From NCBI RefSeq assembly GCF_004342985.1, contig NZ_SMBO01000005.1, positions 186,001-250,000 on the forward strand: a DNA stretch of 64,000 bases, in the 5' to 3' direction. A program made the translations under genes and the position numbers. A model generated the notes under the pieces. It saw only the letters and a program-made list of their open reading frames with translations. It ran no database searches and had not been told where the DNA came from. The stretch's first letter is position 1; each line of letters opens with the position of its first letter. This DNA comes from Novosphingobium sp. PhB57. GTDB lineage: Bacteria; Pseudomonadota; Alphaproteobacteria; Sphingomonadales; Sphingomonadaceae. Positions 31,662 through 40,290 of this stretch are shown here, in pieces.

Positions 31662-33473
31662 ATGACCATTTTCGCCATCCGCCTTTCTCCCGAGCTTGCG
31701 GCCGCTCTGGCGCCGCTCAAGAAGGCCCTCGTGCCGGTTCTGGCAATCAGCAGCATCTACAACGTGCTGCTCCTCTCCGGCTCCTTCTTCATGCTGCTGG
31801 TTTACGACGATGTGCTTCCCAGTCGCAGCGTCCCTTCGCTTGTCAGCCTGCTGGCGCTGGTGATCGTGGCTTATGGGTTCCAGGCCCTGCTCGACGTGAC
31901 GCGCGGACGCATCATGGTCCACCTTGGATCTTTCTTCCTGAAATCGGTGAGCAACCGGGTGCTCGACGTGATTTCCCGCTACGAACTCTCCCGCGGCGCC
32001 ATGCCCCAGGGCACGCAGATCGTGCGCGACGTGGAAACCGTGCGCGCCTATCTCTCCGGGCCAGGGCCGCTTGCCATTCTCGATCTGCCCTGGATCCTCG
32101 TCTATTTGCTGGTGCTCAGCGTGTTCCACTGGAGCATCGGCCTGCTCTCGCTGGCGGGAGTCGGCGTCCTGGTCGCTCTGATGCTTGTCAACAACCGCAT
32201 CACGGCGCCACTGGCGCAAGCCACCATGCGAACCTCGGCCAGCCGATACGGCCTGGCGGAGACCACGCGGCGCAACGCCGAAACGCTCAAGGCCTTGGGC
32301 ATGGCGAGCGCCCGCCGACAGCAATGGGATGTGCTGGAGGCCGAATACCTCCAGGCAAACGACCGGTTTTCGTACATTTCAAGCACGCTCAGCGGCCTGA
32401 CCAAGTCCTTCCGCATGTTCCTGCAATCGGCCACACTGGCACTGGGCGCCTTCCTCGTGATCGAAGGCAGCGCAACCGGCGGCGTGATCATCGCGGGCTC
32501 GATTCTTTCGGCCAGAGCTCTGGCGCCGGTGGAGCAGGTGATCTCCAACTGGAAGGGCATGATTGCCGCCCGTCTGGCGCTCGCGCGGATGAAGGAGCTC
32601 TTCGAAGCGCTGCCGAACAGGATCGAGCCTTTGGGTCTCCCGCAGCCCCAACGCGATCTCGAAGCGAAGGCCGTTACGGCAGCCCCACCCGGCTCGCAGC
32701 GCATCACGCTGGCGGAAGTGTCCTTCACGCTATCGGCCGGAGACGCGCTGGCCGTCGTCGGTCGCAGCGGATCGGGAAAGACCTCGCTGGCCCGCGTGCT
32801 CTGCGGGATCTGGCCAGCGCTTCGCGGTTCGGTGCGGCTCGACGGTGCGACGCTGGATCAATGGCCGGCAGACCAGATCGCGGACATCGTGGGCTATGTG
32901 CCCCAGGCTATCGAATTGTTCGAAGGCACGATCGCACAGAATATCGCCCGCTTTCGGGAGCCGCCGGACCGCGATGCCATCATCCAGGCAGCGCAGGCGG
33001 CGGATTGCCACGAACTGATCGTCCGCCTGGAGGGCGGATACGATTACAGGATCGGCCCACAGGGCGGGGGCCTGTCTGCGGGGCAGCAGCAACGCATCGC
33101 GCTTGCCCGCGCCATTTACGGAAACCCCTTCCTCGTCATCCTCGATGAGCCGAACAGCAACCTCGATCACGAAGGCGAAGCGGCATTGGGCACGGCGATC
33201 AAGGGCATTCGCGAGAGAGGGGGCATCGTGATCGTCGTCGCGCACAGGCCCAGCGTGGTTGCCAATGTCAGCCACATCATGGTGATGAACGGCGGCCGCA
33301 TCGAACGCTTCGAAACGCGCGCGGAATTCGAAAAGCGCATGCGGCCGCCTCGCCCGCTGGAAAAAAGCGGAGGCCCTGAGGCGCCGAGCGCAGGCGCCCG
33401 AAACCACCTTACCCCGTCGAATATCGAGGCAGCGACTGAAAGCCCCGCCGTTGTCGTGGAGATCAAGGAATGA
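31662..33473 (+). CDS. Type I secretion ABC transporter (permease-ATPase fusion)
   Basis: A protein of 603 residues. Membrane helices occupy about 20-290, without an N-terminal C39 peptidase domain, so no bacteriocin-type leader processing is expected. The nucleotide-binding domain (about 330-560) has Walker A GRSGSGKTS, signature LSAGQQQR and Walker B FLVILDEPN. This is the PrtD-like group of type I exporters, also seen as AtrB in sphingan exopolysaccharide clusters. The HlyD gene overlaps its stop by four bases. No RTX substrate is encoded nearby. Confidence 0.94.
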   Translation: MTIFAIRLSPELAAALAPLKKALVPVLAISSIYNVLLLSGSFFMLLVYDDVLPSRSVPSLVSLLALVIVAYGFQALLDVTRGRIMVHLGSFFLKSVSNRVLDVISRYELSRGAMPQGTQIVRDVETVRAYLSGPGPLAILDLPWILVYLLVLSVFHWSIGLLSLAGVGVLVALMLVNNRITAPLAQATMRTSASRYGLAETTRRNAETLKALGMASARRQQWDVLEAEYLQANDRFSYISSTLSGLTKSFRMFLQSATLALGAFLVIEGSATGGVIIAGSILSARALAPVEQVISNWKGMIAARLALARMKELFEALPNRIEPLGLPQPQRDLEAKAVTAAPPGSQRITLAEVSFTLSAGDALAVVGRSGSGKTSLARVLCGIWPALRGSVRLDGATLDQWPADQIADIVGYVPQAIELFEGTIAQNIARFREPPDRDAIIQAAQAADCHELIVRLEGGYDYRIGPQGGGLSAGQQQRIALARAIYGNPFLVILDEPNSNLDHEGEAALGTAIKGIRERGGIVIVVAHRPSVVANVSHIMVMNGGRIERFETRAEFEKRMRPPRPLEKSGGPEAPSAGARNHLTPSNIEAATESPAVVVEIKE

Positions 33474-34828
33474 TCCCCGCCACGCATCCGCTGCACCCTG
33501 CCCCGCGCCCTCTCGCACTTTCGCAGACTGCTACATTCGCTGCGGATCCTGGACTGTCACAACTTGTCCGCCTGGGCCTGATCTCCATCGCCGTATTGGT
33601 GCTGGGCCTTGGCGCGTTGATCACCTTCCTGCCGATGGCTGGCGCGGTGATCGCGCCGGGCGAAGTGACGGTGGAATCGCACGTTAAGGAGCTTTCCCAC
33701 CCCTTCGGCGGCGTGGTCGCGCAAATCCTGGTGAAGGACGGTGATGCGGTGCGCCAGGGGCAGCCCCTGATCCGACTCGACAGCAGGGTTTCCGGTGCCG
33801 TGGCGGAATACACCGGGCTCAGCCTGAACCAGCTCCTAGCCAAGGCGGCGAGGCTGCGCGCGGTTCAGGCAGGCACCGGAGACATCGACTTTCCCCGGGA
33901 GCTGGAGGACAAGCAGGCCGGCGACCCCGGTGTCCGCACGATCCTGGCGGACGAGCGCAGCAGCTTTCGATTGGCCAATGCGGCAAGACGCGACCAGGTG
34001 GGCCAGCTTCGTGCCCGCATCGCGCAGACTCAGGCCGAGATCACCTCGTTCAACAGCCAGGCCGGCGCCTATCAGCGTCAGTCCGCCCTGGTTCGGCAGG
34101 AATTGCAGCAGACCCGCGAACTCTACGAAAGCAGGCTGACGACGCTGGACCGGCTCAATGCGCTGGAGCGATCTGCAGTGGGCGTGGAAGCGCAGCAGTC
34201 CACCGCCCGATCCGGCGTTGCCGAAACCTGGGCCAGGATTGCCGAGCTACGCGCCCAGATCGTCTCGGTGGAAAGCACCGCCCGCAGCGAGGCAGCGCTT
34301 GAACTGGCGCAAGTGCAAGGCGCCATCGCGGATCTTCGCAAGGAGAGCGTGGCCGCCAGCGATCAGAACGACCGAACCGTAATCCGCGCGCCGCAGGACG
34401 GAACTGTCGACAAGCTGCAGACGCGGACAATCGGCAGTGTGGTGCGCGCCGGAGAAACATTGATGGAGATCGTTCCTTCGCACGATCACCTGGTCGTTCG
34501 TGGCCATGTCCGCCTGACCGACATCGACAAGGTATCCAGGGGGCAAACGGCACACTTGCGCTTCACGGCGCTGAATGCCCGCACGACGCCCGAGCTGGCA
34601 GGAAAGGTCACGCAGGTTGCCGCCGATCGCACCGTGGACACGGCCACCAACAACACTTTCTATCCGGTGACTATCGCCATTTCGGACGCAGAATTTCGCA
34701 AACTTGGAAACGCGCGCATTTCCGTGGGTATGCCGGTCGAAGTGTTCATTCAGACGGAACAGAGAACCATTCTGCAATACATAATTCGCCCCCTTTCGGA
34801 TCAATTCAGACGCGCACTGCGAGAGTAA
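33470..34828 (+). CDS. HlyD-family type I secretion periplasmic adaptor
   Basis: A protein of 452 residues. One N-terminal membrane helix (about 35-60) is followed by a biotinyl-lipoyl-like region, a long coiled coil (about 130-290) and a beta-barrel with the ...DGTVDKLQTRTIGSVVRAGE segment. It begins in the ABC gene stop (ATGA). This adaptor bridges the inner-membrane exporter and TolC in the periplasm (AtrD/PrtE-like). Confidence 0.93.
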   Translation: MIPATHPLHPAPRPLALSQTATFAADPGLSQLVRLGLISIAVLVLGLGALITFLPMAGAVIAPGEVTVESHVKELSHPFGGVVAQILVKDGDAVRQGQPLIRLDSRVSGAVAEYTGLSLNQLLAKAARLRAVQAGTGDIDFPRELEDKQAGDPGVRTILADERSSFRLANAARRDQVGQLRARIAQTQAEITSFNSQAGAYQRQSALVRQELQQTRELYESRLTTLDRLNALERSAVGVEAQQSTARSGVAETWARIAELRAQIVSVESTARSEAALELAQVQGAIADLRKESVAASDQNDRTVIRAPQDGTVDKLQTRTIGSVVRAGETLMEIVPSHDHLVVRGHVRLTDIDKVSRGQTAHLRFTALNARTTPELAGKVTQVAADRTVDTATNNTFYPVTIAISDAEFRKLGNARISVGMPVEVFIQTEQRTILQYIIRPLSDQFRRALRE

Positions 34829-34850
34829 TCGCGTATGAAGGATGCAAGGT

Positions 34851-34885
34851 TTCACTGGGGAAGTCTTTAGAATTTACCCAGTGAA
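34851..34885. repeat. Inverted repeat between hlyD-like gene and OMP gene
   Basis: Arms TTCACTGGG (34851-34859) and CCCAGTGAA (34877-34885) with a 17-base spacer, 22 bases after the adaptor stop. It may be a hairpin or protein site at the head of the next transcription unit. No T-tract. Confidence 0.4.
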
Positions 34886-35033
34886 GACCGACCGTTCCTA
34901 TAGCTGTTCAACACTGCCTCTCAGCACTTTCCCAAATCCATCGCCCGCCAAACCGCTCCCTTTGCAGGGCGCTACTTCCGAACGCGGGCAAGCTCCGCAT
35001 TCGATGCGCTTGCATGAAACAAGGCCCCTGTTG

Positions 35034-36311
35034 ATGCGCCATATGATCGGAGGCCTGGTAACGTGCGGCATGGCGCTATGGCCGAACCTGTCTTTCGCAC
35101 AGGCCATAGGTTCCGGCACGTCGATCGTCATTTCGCCCCAGCTCGATCGAGACGATGCTGCCGGCGCGCGCGTCGAACCCGAACTTGTCCCGCAGCCCGT
35201 TCGCGCCGGAGTTTTCGCTATCCAACCAATCGTCTCGGTGGTCGGCGGCTATTCCAGCAACGTGTTCAATCGCCGCGACGCACGATCCGATGCCACGCTT
35301 TTCGTGATGCCCGCCCTCCGTGTGACCACGGACCTTGCTCCGCATCGTCTGGACTTTCGCGCAGGCAGCACCATCCGCCGTTTCGCAAGGTACAGGTCCG
35401 AGAACAGCGAAGAGTTCGACTTGGCCGGTGAGGCCGATGTGGAATTTACGAACCATGGCCTGATTACCGCCTCCGCCAGTGTCGCGCATCTCATAGAGCC
35501 GCGCAGCAGTGTCGGCACCGCGGTTGACGCCGCGGAGCCGGTAAGCTTCCAGCGCCTGGACGGGTCCTTCGGTCTCGACCTGAGCTTCGGCAGTTTCCGC
35601 CTTGCCCCCTCTGCGGGCTACCAGCGCCTGACTTACGATCCCTTGTCACTCGAGGGCGGCGCAAAAGTCGACGAGTCCTTCCGGGATACGGAAGCCGCCC
35701 GCGGAACCGTGAGGATCAGCTATGACTTCTCGGACCTTGTGTCCGGTTTCGCGTCGGGATCGGTCTCGGATATTCGCTCGACCGCTTCGGCGAAGGATGT
35801 TCGCCGCGACGCGCGCAGCGTCTCGGCCCTTGCCGGACTGAAGGGCGCGCTGACGCCGCTACTCTCCGGCGAGATCGCGGTGGGCTATCAGTCACGCCGC
35901 TACGAGCTACCGATCTATCGCGACTTTTCCGGTGTCACCTTCGCCGCCGACCTGCAGTGGTACGTAACCCCCCTGATGACGCTCCGCCTTGAGGGTGATC
36001 GCTCGTTCCAGAACAGCGGCTACCGGGAAGTTGCAGGCATCCTTAACGACAGGGTGTCGCTGACCGGATACTATGACCCCCTTCGCAACTTGCGCGTCGC
36101 CCTGTCGGCCTCTTACGAAAGAGGACAGTATCGCGAAGTCGACACCCGCACAGATCGGACGACACTTCGCTTCAATACCGAGTATCGGCTCGGCCCGCGG
36201 CTGTCGTTCGGCGGATACCTCACCTTCATTCGGCAAGCCGTCCATGGAACGCCGCTCGTCAGCGCATTCACCTCCGCGAGCGCGGGGATCGGCATCTCGG
36301 TAACGCCATGA
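35034..36311 (+). CDS. Outer-membrane beta-barrel protein of the polysaccharide locus
   Basis: A protein of 425 residues. A signal peptide (MRHMIGGLVTCGMALWPNLSFAQA) is followed by a run of amphipathic beta strands with alternating residues, ending near ASAGIGISVTP. It fits the beta-barrel porin-like (BBP2-type) proteins found in exopolysaccharide clusters of sphingomonads. ATG 35034 has AAGG eight bases upstream; ATG 35004 and an open extension to 34842 are alternatives. It precedes the Wzz-kinase gene by 28 bases. Export or anchoring of the polysaccharide in the outer membrane is inferred from context. Confidence 0.78.
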   Translation: MRHMIGGLVTCGMALWPNLSFAQAIGSGTSIVISPQLDRDDAAGARVEPELVPQPVRAGVFAIQPIVSVVGGYSSNVFNRRDARSDATLFVMPALRVTTDLAPHRLDFRAGSTIRRFARYRSENSEEFDLAGEADVEFTNHGLITASASVAHLIEPRSSVGTAVDAAEPVSFQRLDGSFGLDLSFGSFRLAPSAGYQRLTYDPLSLEGGAKVDESFRDTEAARGTVRISYDFSDLVSGFASGSVSDIRSTASAKDVRRDARSVSALAGLKGALTPLLSGEIAVGYQSRRYELPIYRDFSGVTFAADLQWYVTPLMTLRLEGDRSFQNSGYREVAGILNDRVSLTGYYDPLRNLRVALSASYERGQYREVDTRTDRTTLRFNTEYRLGPRLSFGGYLTFIRQAVHGTPLVSAFTSASAGIGISVTP

Positions 36312-36339
36312 CCCGCCATTGCAGCAAGGAGTGCATTGC

Positions 36340-38571
36340 TTGAACCTTCCCACGATCTACCAAGCGTCCGGCGCGCTCCCTCAGGTTTTTCCAGAATCGG
36401 CCAGCTCTTATCGCTATTCCGAAGATCAGATCACTGTGCGCACCCTGTTCGCCATGCTGCGGCGAAGGCGGGAAGCGTTCTTTCTGACCCTGGCCATATC
36501 GGTTCTGGTCGCCCTGCTCTGGACCACGGCGCTGCCGCGCACATATTCCTCTGCGGCAGACGTCGTGATGATCACGGCACCGAAGCAGGTCCTGCCGCAT
36601 GATCCGGAAGAAAGCGGCGTCCCGCCCCTCGTCCGGTCGGAGGATGTGGAAACCCAGATCCAGTTGATCACCTCGCGCCAGATGGCCGCTCAGGTTCTCG
36701 AAGCCACCGGCCTTCTCCGGGATCGGGACTTCGCCGAGGACGTTGCGGCGCCGCGTTCGGCGCTCGACAACCTGCTCGCCTCGATGGGCTTCGGGCGAAG
36801 CACGCGGCTTCCGGTGCTTTCGTCGGCGGTCTTGCGCGAGGAATCGATCACTTATCTGCTGAAGCACCTGAACGTTGCGCGGATCGGCGATTCCTTCAAT
36901 CTCCGCATCTCGTTCACGGACTCCGACGCCGCAAGGACCGCAAGCGTCGCCAATGCCTTCGCGAAACTCTACACCACCGACGATGCACGAGAACTCGCGC
37001 GGAACAACGCCACCGCCGCGCAAGTCCTGAAAAGCCGCGTGGACGAATTGCGCAGGGTTGCGAACGATGCCTTCGCCGCGGTGCAGAGCTATCGCGTTCG
37101 CAACGGTTTGCTCAGCTCGGCGGCCACCAGCCTGACCGAACAGGAAATCTCCACCTACAACCAGCAGATCGCCCAGGCCCGCGCGGAGGCCGCGCGCGAT
37201 ACCGCCGCACTGTCCAGCGCGCGCCGCCAGCTGCATTCGGGCGGGGCGAACGATGTGGGCCAAGGCGTCAATTCCTCCGTCGTCACGTCACTGCGAAGCG
37301 AACGAGCGCAATTGGTCATCCGGGAGCGGGATCTGTCGCAGCGCTATTTCGACAGCAATCCGGATCTCGTCACCGTCCGCCAGCAGGTCGCGGATATCGA
37401 CCGCCAGATCGCTGCCGAGGTCTCGCGATCGATCAGGGCCCTGGAGAGCACCGCCGATACCTCCGCCCAGCGCCTTTCGTCCCTGCTCGCCAGCCGCAGC
37501 GGCACGCGCTCGCAGCTCAGCGCGGATAACTCCGCACTCGTGTCGCTGGCTGATCTGGAGAAGCGCGCCGAAGCGACCCAGGCGCTCTATCAGTCGTACC
37601 TCCAGCGTTACAATGCGGTGGTCGCTGGAACCGGATCGGAGCAGCCCACGGCGAGGCTGGTGTCCTCGGCCAATGTCCCGCTCCTGCCGATTTCGCCCAG
37701 CCTGCCGATGAACCTGGCGCTGGGTCTTGTCCTCGGCGTACTGGCGGGTGCCATGCTGGCGGTCCTTTCGGAATTGTCCTATCGCGGCTTCACCACGCTG
37801 GACGATGTCGAGAACCGCCTTGGAGTCCGGGCACTGGGCTTCATTCCTGCGCATCGCTCTGTGGAACCGCATGGAGGGACGCCGCTCGACACCGTCCGGG
37901 AACATGCGAACGGCGCATTCTCGGAATCTCTGCGCAATGTGATCGTTTCGGTCCGCCAGACGGCAACCCGCTCGGGCAAAGTCATTGCGATCACGTCGGC
38001 CCTGCCCGGTGAAGGCAAATCGACCATCGCCTCCTGCCTCGCCCGTTCGCTGGCCATGGCGAACGAACGTGTCGTCGTCGTTGATTGCGATGTCATCCGC
38101 GCGCAATTGAGCAAGCAGTTCGGGCTCAACCAGGGCGAACCGGGCCTTTACGAAGCGCTGCATTCGGAAAGCCGGGACATCGCGCATTACCCGGACCCGG
38201 AATCGCCCTTGCGCATCATTCCGATTACCCGCGCCTTCCCCAAGGGTGAGCGCCTGACCGAGCAGGGCCGCCTGCACCGCGTCGTCGCCCGTCTGCGCGA
38301 GGAGTTCGACGTGATCGTGCTGGATTGCCCCCCCATCCTGCCCATCGCGGAATCGCGCGAAATCGTCTCGCGTACCGACAGTGTGGTTCTGGTGGTGCAT
38401 TGGCGCAAGACGATGGACCGGGTGGTCAAGGCCGCAGTCCGCCAATTGCCCGCACGCGCCATCAAGGGCCTGGGGATCGTCCTCAACAAAGTGGACATGA
38501 AGAAGCAGGCACGCTTCGGCGGCAGCGACATCTCCAGCTTCTATAAGGATTATCGGGGCTATTATTCATGA
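36340..38571 (+). CDS. Wzz-type chain-length determinant fused to tyrosine autokinase
   Basis: A protein of 743 residues. Membrane helix about 55-75 and a Wzz domain precede a long periplasmic coiled-coil part (to about 440). A second membrane helix (MNLALGLVLGVLAGAMLAVL) is followed by a cytoplasmic kinase: Walker A ALPGEGKST, Walker A' VVVVDCD, Walker B VIVLDCPP. The C-terminal end SFYKDYRGYYS holds a four-tyrosine cluster, the autophosphorylated tail of Wzc/BY-kinases. TTG 36340 has AAGGAG eight bases upstream. It controls polysaccharide polymerisation and export. The following glycosyltransferase overlaps it by four bases. Confidence 0.9.
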   Translation: MNLPTIYQASGALPQVFPESASSYRYSEDQITVRTLFAMLRRRREAFFLTLAISVLVALLWTTALPRTYSSAADVVMITAPKQVLPHDPEESGVPPLVRSEDVETQIQLITSRQMAAQVLEATGLLRDRDFAEDVAAPRSALDNLLASMGFGRSTRLPVLSSAVLREESITYLLKHLNVARIGDSFNLRISFTDSDAARTASVANAFAKLYTTDDARELARNNATAAQVLKSRVDELRRVANDAFAAVQSYRVRNGLLSSAATSLTEQEISTYNQQIAQARAEAARDTAALSSARRQLHSGGANDVGQGVNSSVVTSLRSERAQLVIRERDLSQRYFDSNPDLVTVRQQVADIDRQIAAEVSRSIRALESTADTSAQRLSSLLASRSGTRSQLSADNSALVSLADLEKRAEATQALYQSYLQRYNAVVAGTGSEQPTARLVSSANVPLLPISPSLPMNLALGLVLGVLAGAMLAVLSELSYRGFTTLDDVENRLGVRALGFIPAHRSVEPHGGTPLDTVREHANGAFSESLRNVIVSVRQTATRSGKVIAITSALPGEGKSTIASCLARSLAMANERVVVVDCDVIRAQLSKQFGLNQGEPGLYEALHSESRDIAHYPDPESPLRIIPITRAFPKGERLTEQGRLHRVVARLREEFDVIVLDCPPILPIAESREIVSRTDSVVLVVHWRKTMDRVVKAAVRQLPARAIKGLGIVLNKVDMKKQARFGGSDISSFYKDYRGYYS

Positions 38572-39695
38572 ACCGCATGGCTTCGCAATTTGGCCGCGTG
38601 GCACTGATCCATTATTGGCTGGTGTCGATGCGCGGCGGAGAACGCGTGCTGGAGCGCCTGCTCGATCTCTTCCCCCAGGCCGATGTCTTCACCCACGTCT
38701 ACGATCCGGACCGCGTGTCGCAGAAAATTCGCGCGGCGAAGGTCCGGCAGACGTTCATCGGCGCCTTGCCGGGTGCCCGCAGACACTACCAGAAGTACCT
38801 CCCCTTCATGCCCATGGCGTTGGAGGAACTGGATCTTCGCGGGTACGACCTCATCATCAGCAGCGAATCCGGACCGGCAAAAGGCGTGATCGCCAATCCC
38901 GACGCGCTCCATCTCTGCTATTGCCACTCACCGATGCGATACTTGTGGGATCACTACCACGACTACAAGTCATCCGCCGGAAACCTGAGCCGATTGCTCA
39001 TGCCATCGATGTTCCACCGTCTTCGGCAATGGGACGTCAGTTCGGCCAACCGGATCGACGGTATAGTGGCGAACAGCAGCTTCGTGGCGCGCCGTATCCG
39101 CAAGTCCTGGGGGCGGGACTCCGCCGTGGTCCATCCTCCTGTCGCCGTGGATGCGTTCCATGCCTCGCCCGAGATCACGGAACGCTATCTCTGGATCAGC
39201 CAGATGACGCCTTACAAGCGGGCGGACATCGCCCTGGAGGCCTTCAACCGATTGGGGGTGCCGGCGCTGATGGTGGGGGACGGCGAGATGTTCAAGGCCG
39301 TCGCCGCCAGGGCGGGGCCGAACGTGGAAGTGCGCCAGCGCTTGTCGTTCGAGGAGTTGAAGCAAGCCTATGCCACGGCCAAGGCGCTGGTGTTCACGCC
39401 TGAGGAAGACTTCGGGATCGTCCCGGTAGAGGCAAACGCATCCGGGCGCCCGGTCGTGGCTTTCGGGCGAGGCGGGGTGACCGACTCCATCGTCGATGGA
39501 GAAACCGGACTGTTCTACCGCGAACAGAGCGTCGATTCCCTGTGCGATGCCATTCGCAGACTGGAAGGCTGGCTTCCTTCCTTCCGGCCCGAAACCGCCA
39601 TGAGGAACGCCCGCCGCTTTGCGCCGGACGTGTTCGATCGCGGCATATTGCAAGCGCTGGACGCGCTGCGTCCCTCTGTTGAACGCGTGGCCTGA
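38568..39695 (+). CDS. Family 4 glycosyltransferase
   Basis: A protein of 375 residues with a GT-B fold. The C-terminal half holds ISQMTPYKRADIALEAFNRL and TPEEDFGIVPVEANASGRPV, the E-x7-E nucleotide-sugar motif of GT4. The N-terminal half has GGERVLERLL. The ATG overlaps the kinase stop by four bases. It probably adds a sugar to the repeat unit of the polysaccharide in the cytoplasm; closest resemblance is to WbaZ-like mannosyltransferases, which is only a guess. Confidence 0.9.
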   Translation: MNRMASQFGRVALIHYWLVSMRGGERVLERLLDLFPQADVFTHVYDPDRVSQKIRAAKVRQTFIGALPGARRHYQKYLPFMPMALEELDLRGYDLIISSESGPAKGVIANPDALHLCYCHSPMRYLWDHYHDYKSSAGNLSRLLMPSMFHRLRQWDVSSANRIDGIVANSSFVARRIRKSWGRDSAVVHPPVAVDAFHASPEITERYLWISQMTPYKRADIALEAFNRLGVPALMVGDGEMFKAVAARAGPNVEVRQRLSFEELKQAYATAKALVFTPEEDFGIVPVEANASGRPVVAFGRGGVTDSIVDGETGLFYREQSVDSLCDAIRRLEGWLPSFRPETAMRNARRFAPDVFDRGILQALDALRPSVERVA

Positions 39696-39727
39696 CGATG
39701 GCCGCGCCATTCTTTCCAGGAGATTTC

Positions 39728-40276
39728 ATGGCAAAACGATCGCTGGTGTTGGTCTTGAGCGCCTTGCTGGCAGGCTGCGGCGTGACGCCCACGACTGAAC
39801 TGCCACCCGTCGGCGCCGCCCCGCAAGGATTGGCGGCGGGCGACAGGCTCAAGCTGGATGTCTTTCGCGAAAAGGATCTGTCGGGCGAATATGTGGTCAA
39901 TGACGAAGGCAATCTCAGCCTGCCCCTGGTGGGCAGCGTGAAGGCCGCCGGCAAGACCCTTCCCGACTTGCGGAAGGAACTGACGGTTCTGCTCAGCGAA
40001 GGCTATGTGCGCGACGCCCGGATCACGCTCGATGTCGTCAGTTTCCGTCCGATCTACATTCTGGGGGAAGTACAGAAGCCAGGGGAATACAGCTTCGCGG
40101 AAGGCATGTCCGTCTTCGCGCTTGTCGCCAAGGCCGGGGGCTTCACGTATCGCGCCAATCAGGGAGTGGCGCATATTCGTCATTCGAACGAGACATCCGA
40201 GCAGTCCTACCGGCTGACCAGCGGCGCGGCGGTGCTGCCCGGGGACACGATCCGCATAGGCCCCCGGTACTTCTGA
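39728..40276 (+). CDS. Small Wza/GumB-type polysaccharide export lipoprotein
   Basis: A protein of 182 residues. The signal ends LLAGC, a lipobox, so it is an outer-membrane lipoprotein. It has the Poly_export domain (LAAGDRLKLDVFREKDLSGEY) and a SLBB domain (YILGEVQKPGEYSFAEGMSVFALVAKAGGFT). It is short compared with Wza (about 380 residues) and lacks the transmembrane helix part, as in GumB. ATG 39728 with AGGAG six bases upstream is the start. It pairs with the Wzz-kinase for export. Confidence 0.92.
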   Translation: MAKRSLVLVLSALLAGCGVTPTTELPPVGAAPQGLAAGDRLKLDVFREKDLSGEYVVNDEGNLSLPLVGSVKAAGKTLPDLRKELTVLLSEGYVRDARITLDVVSFRPIYILGEVQKPGEYSFAEGMSVFALVAKAGGFTYRANQGVAHIRHSNETSEQSYRLTSGAAVLPGDTIRIGPRYF

Positions 40277-40290
40277 TCGGAAATCCGACA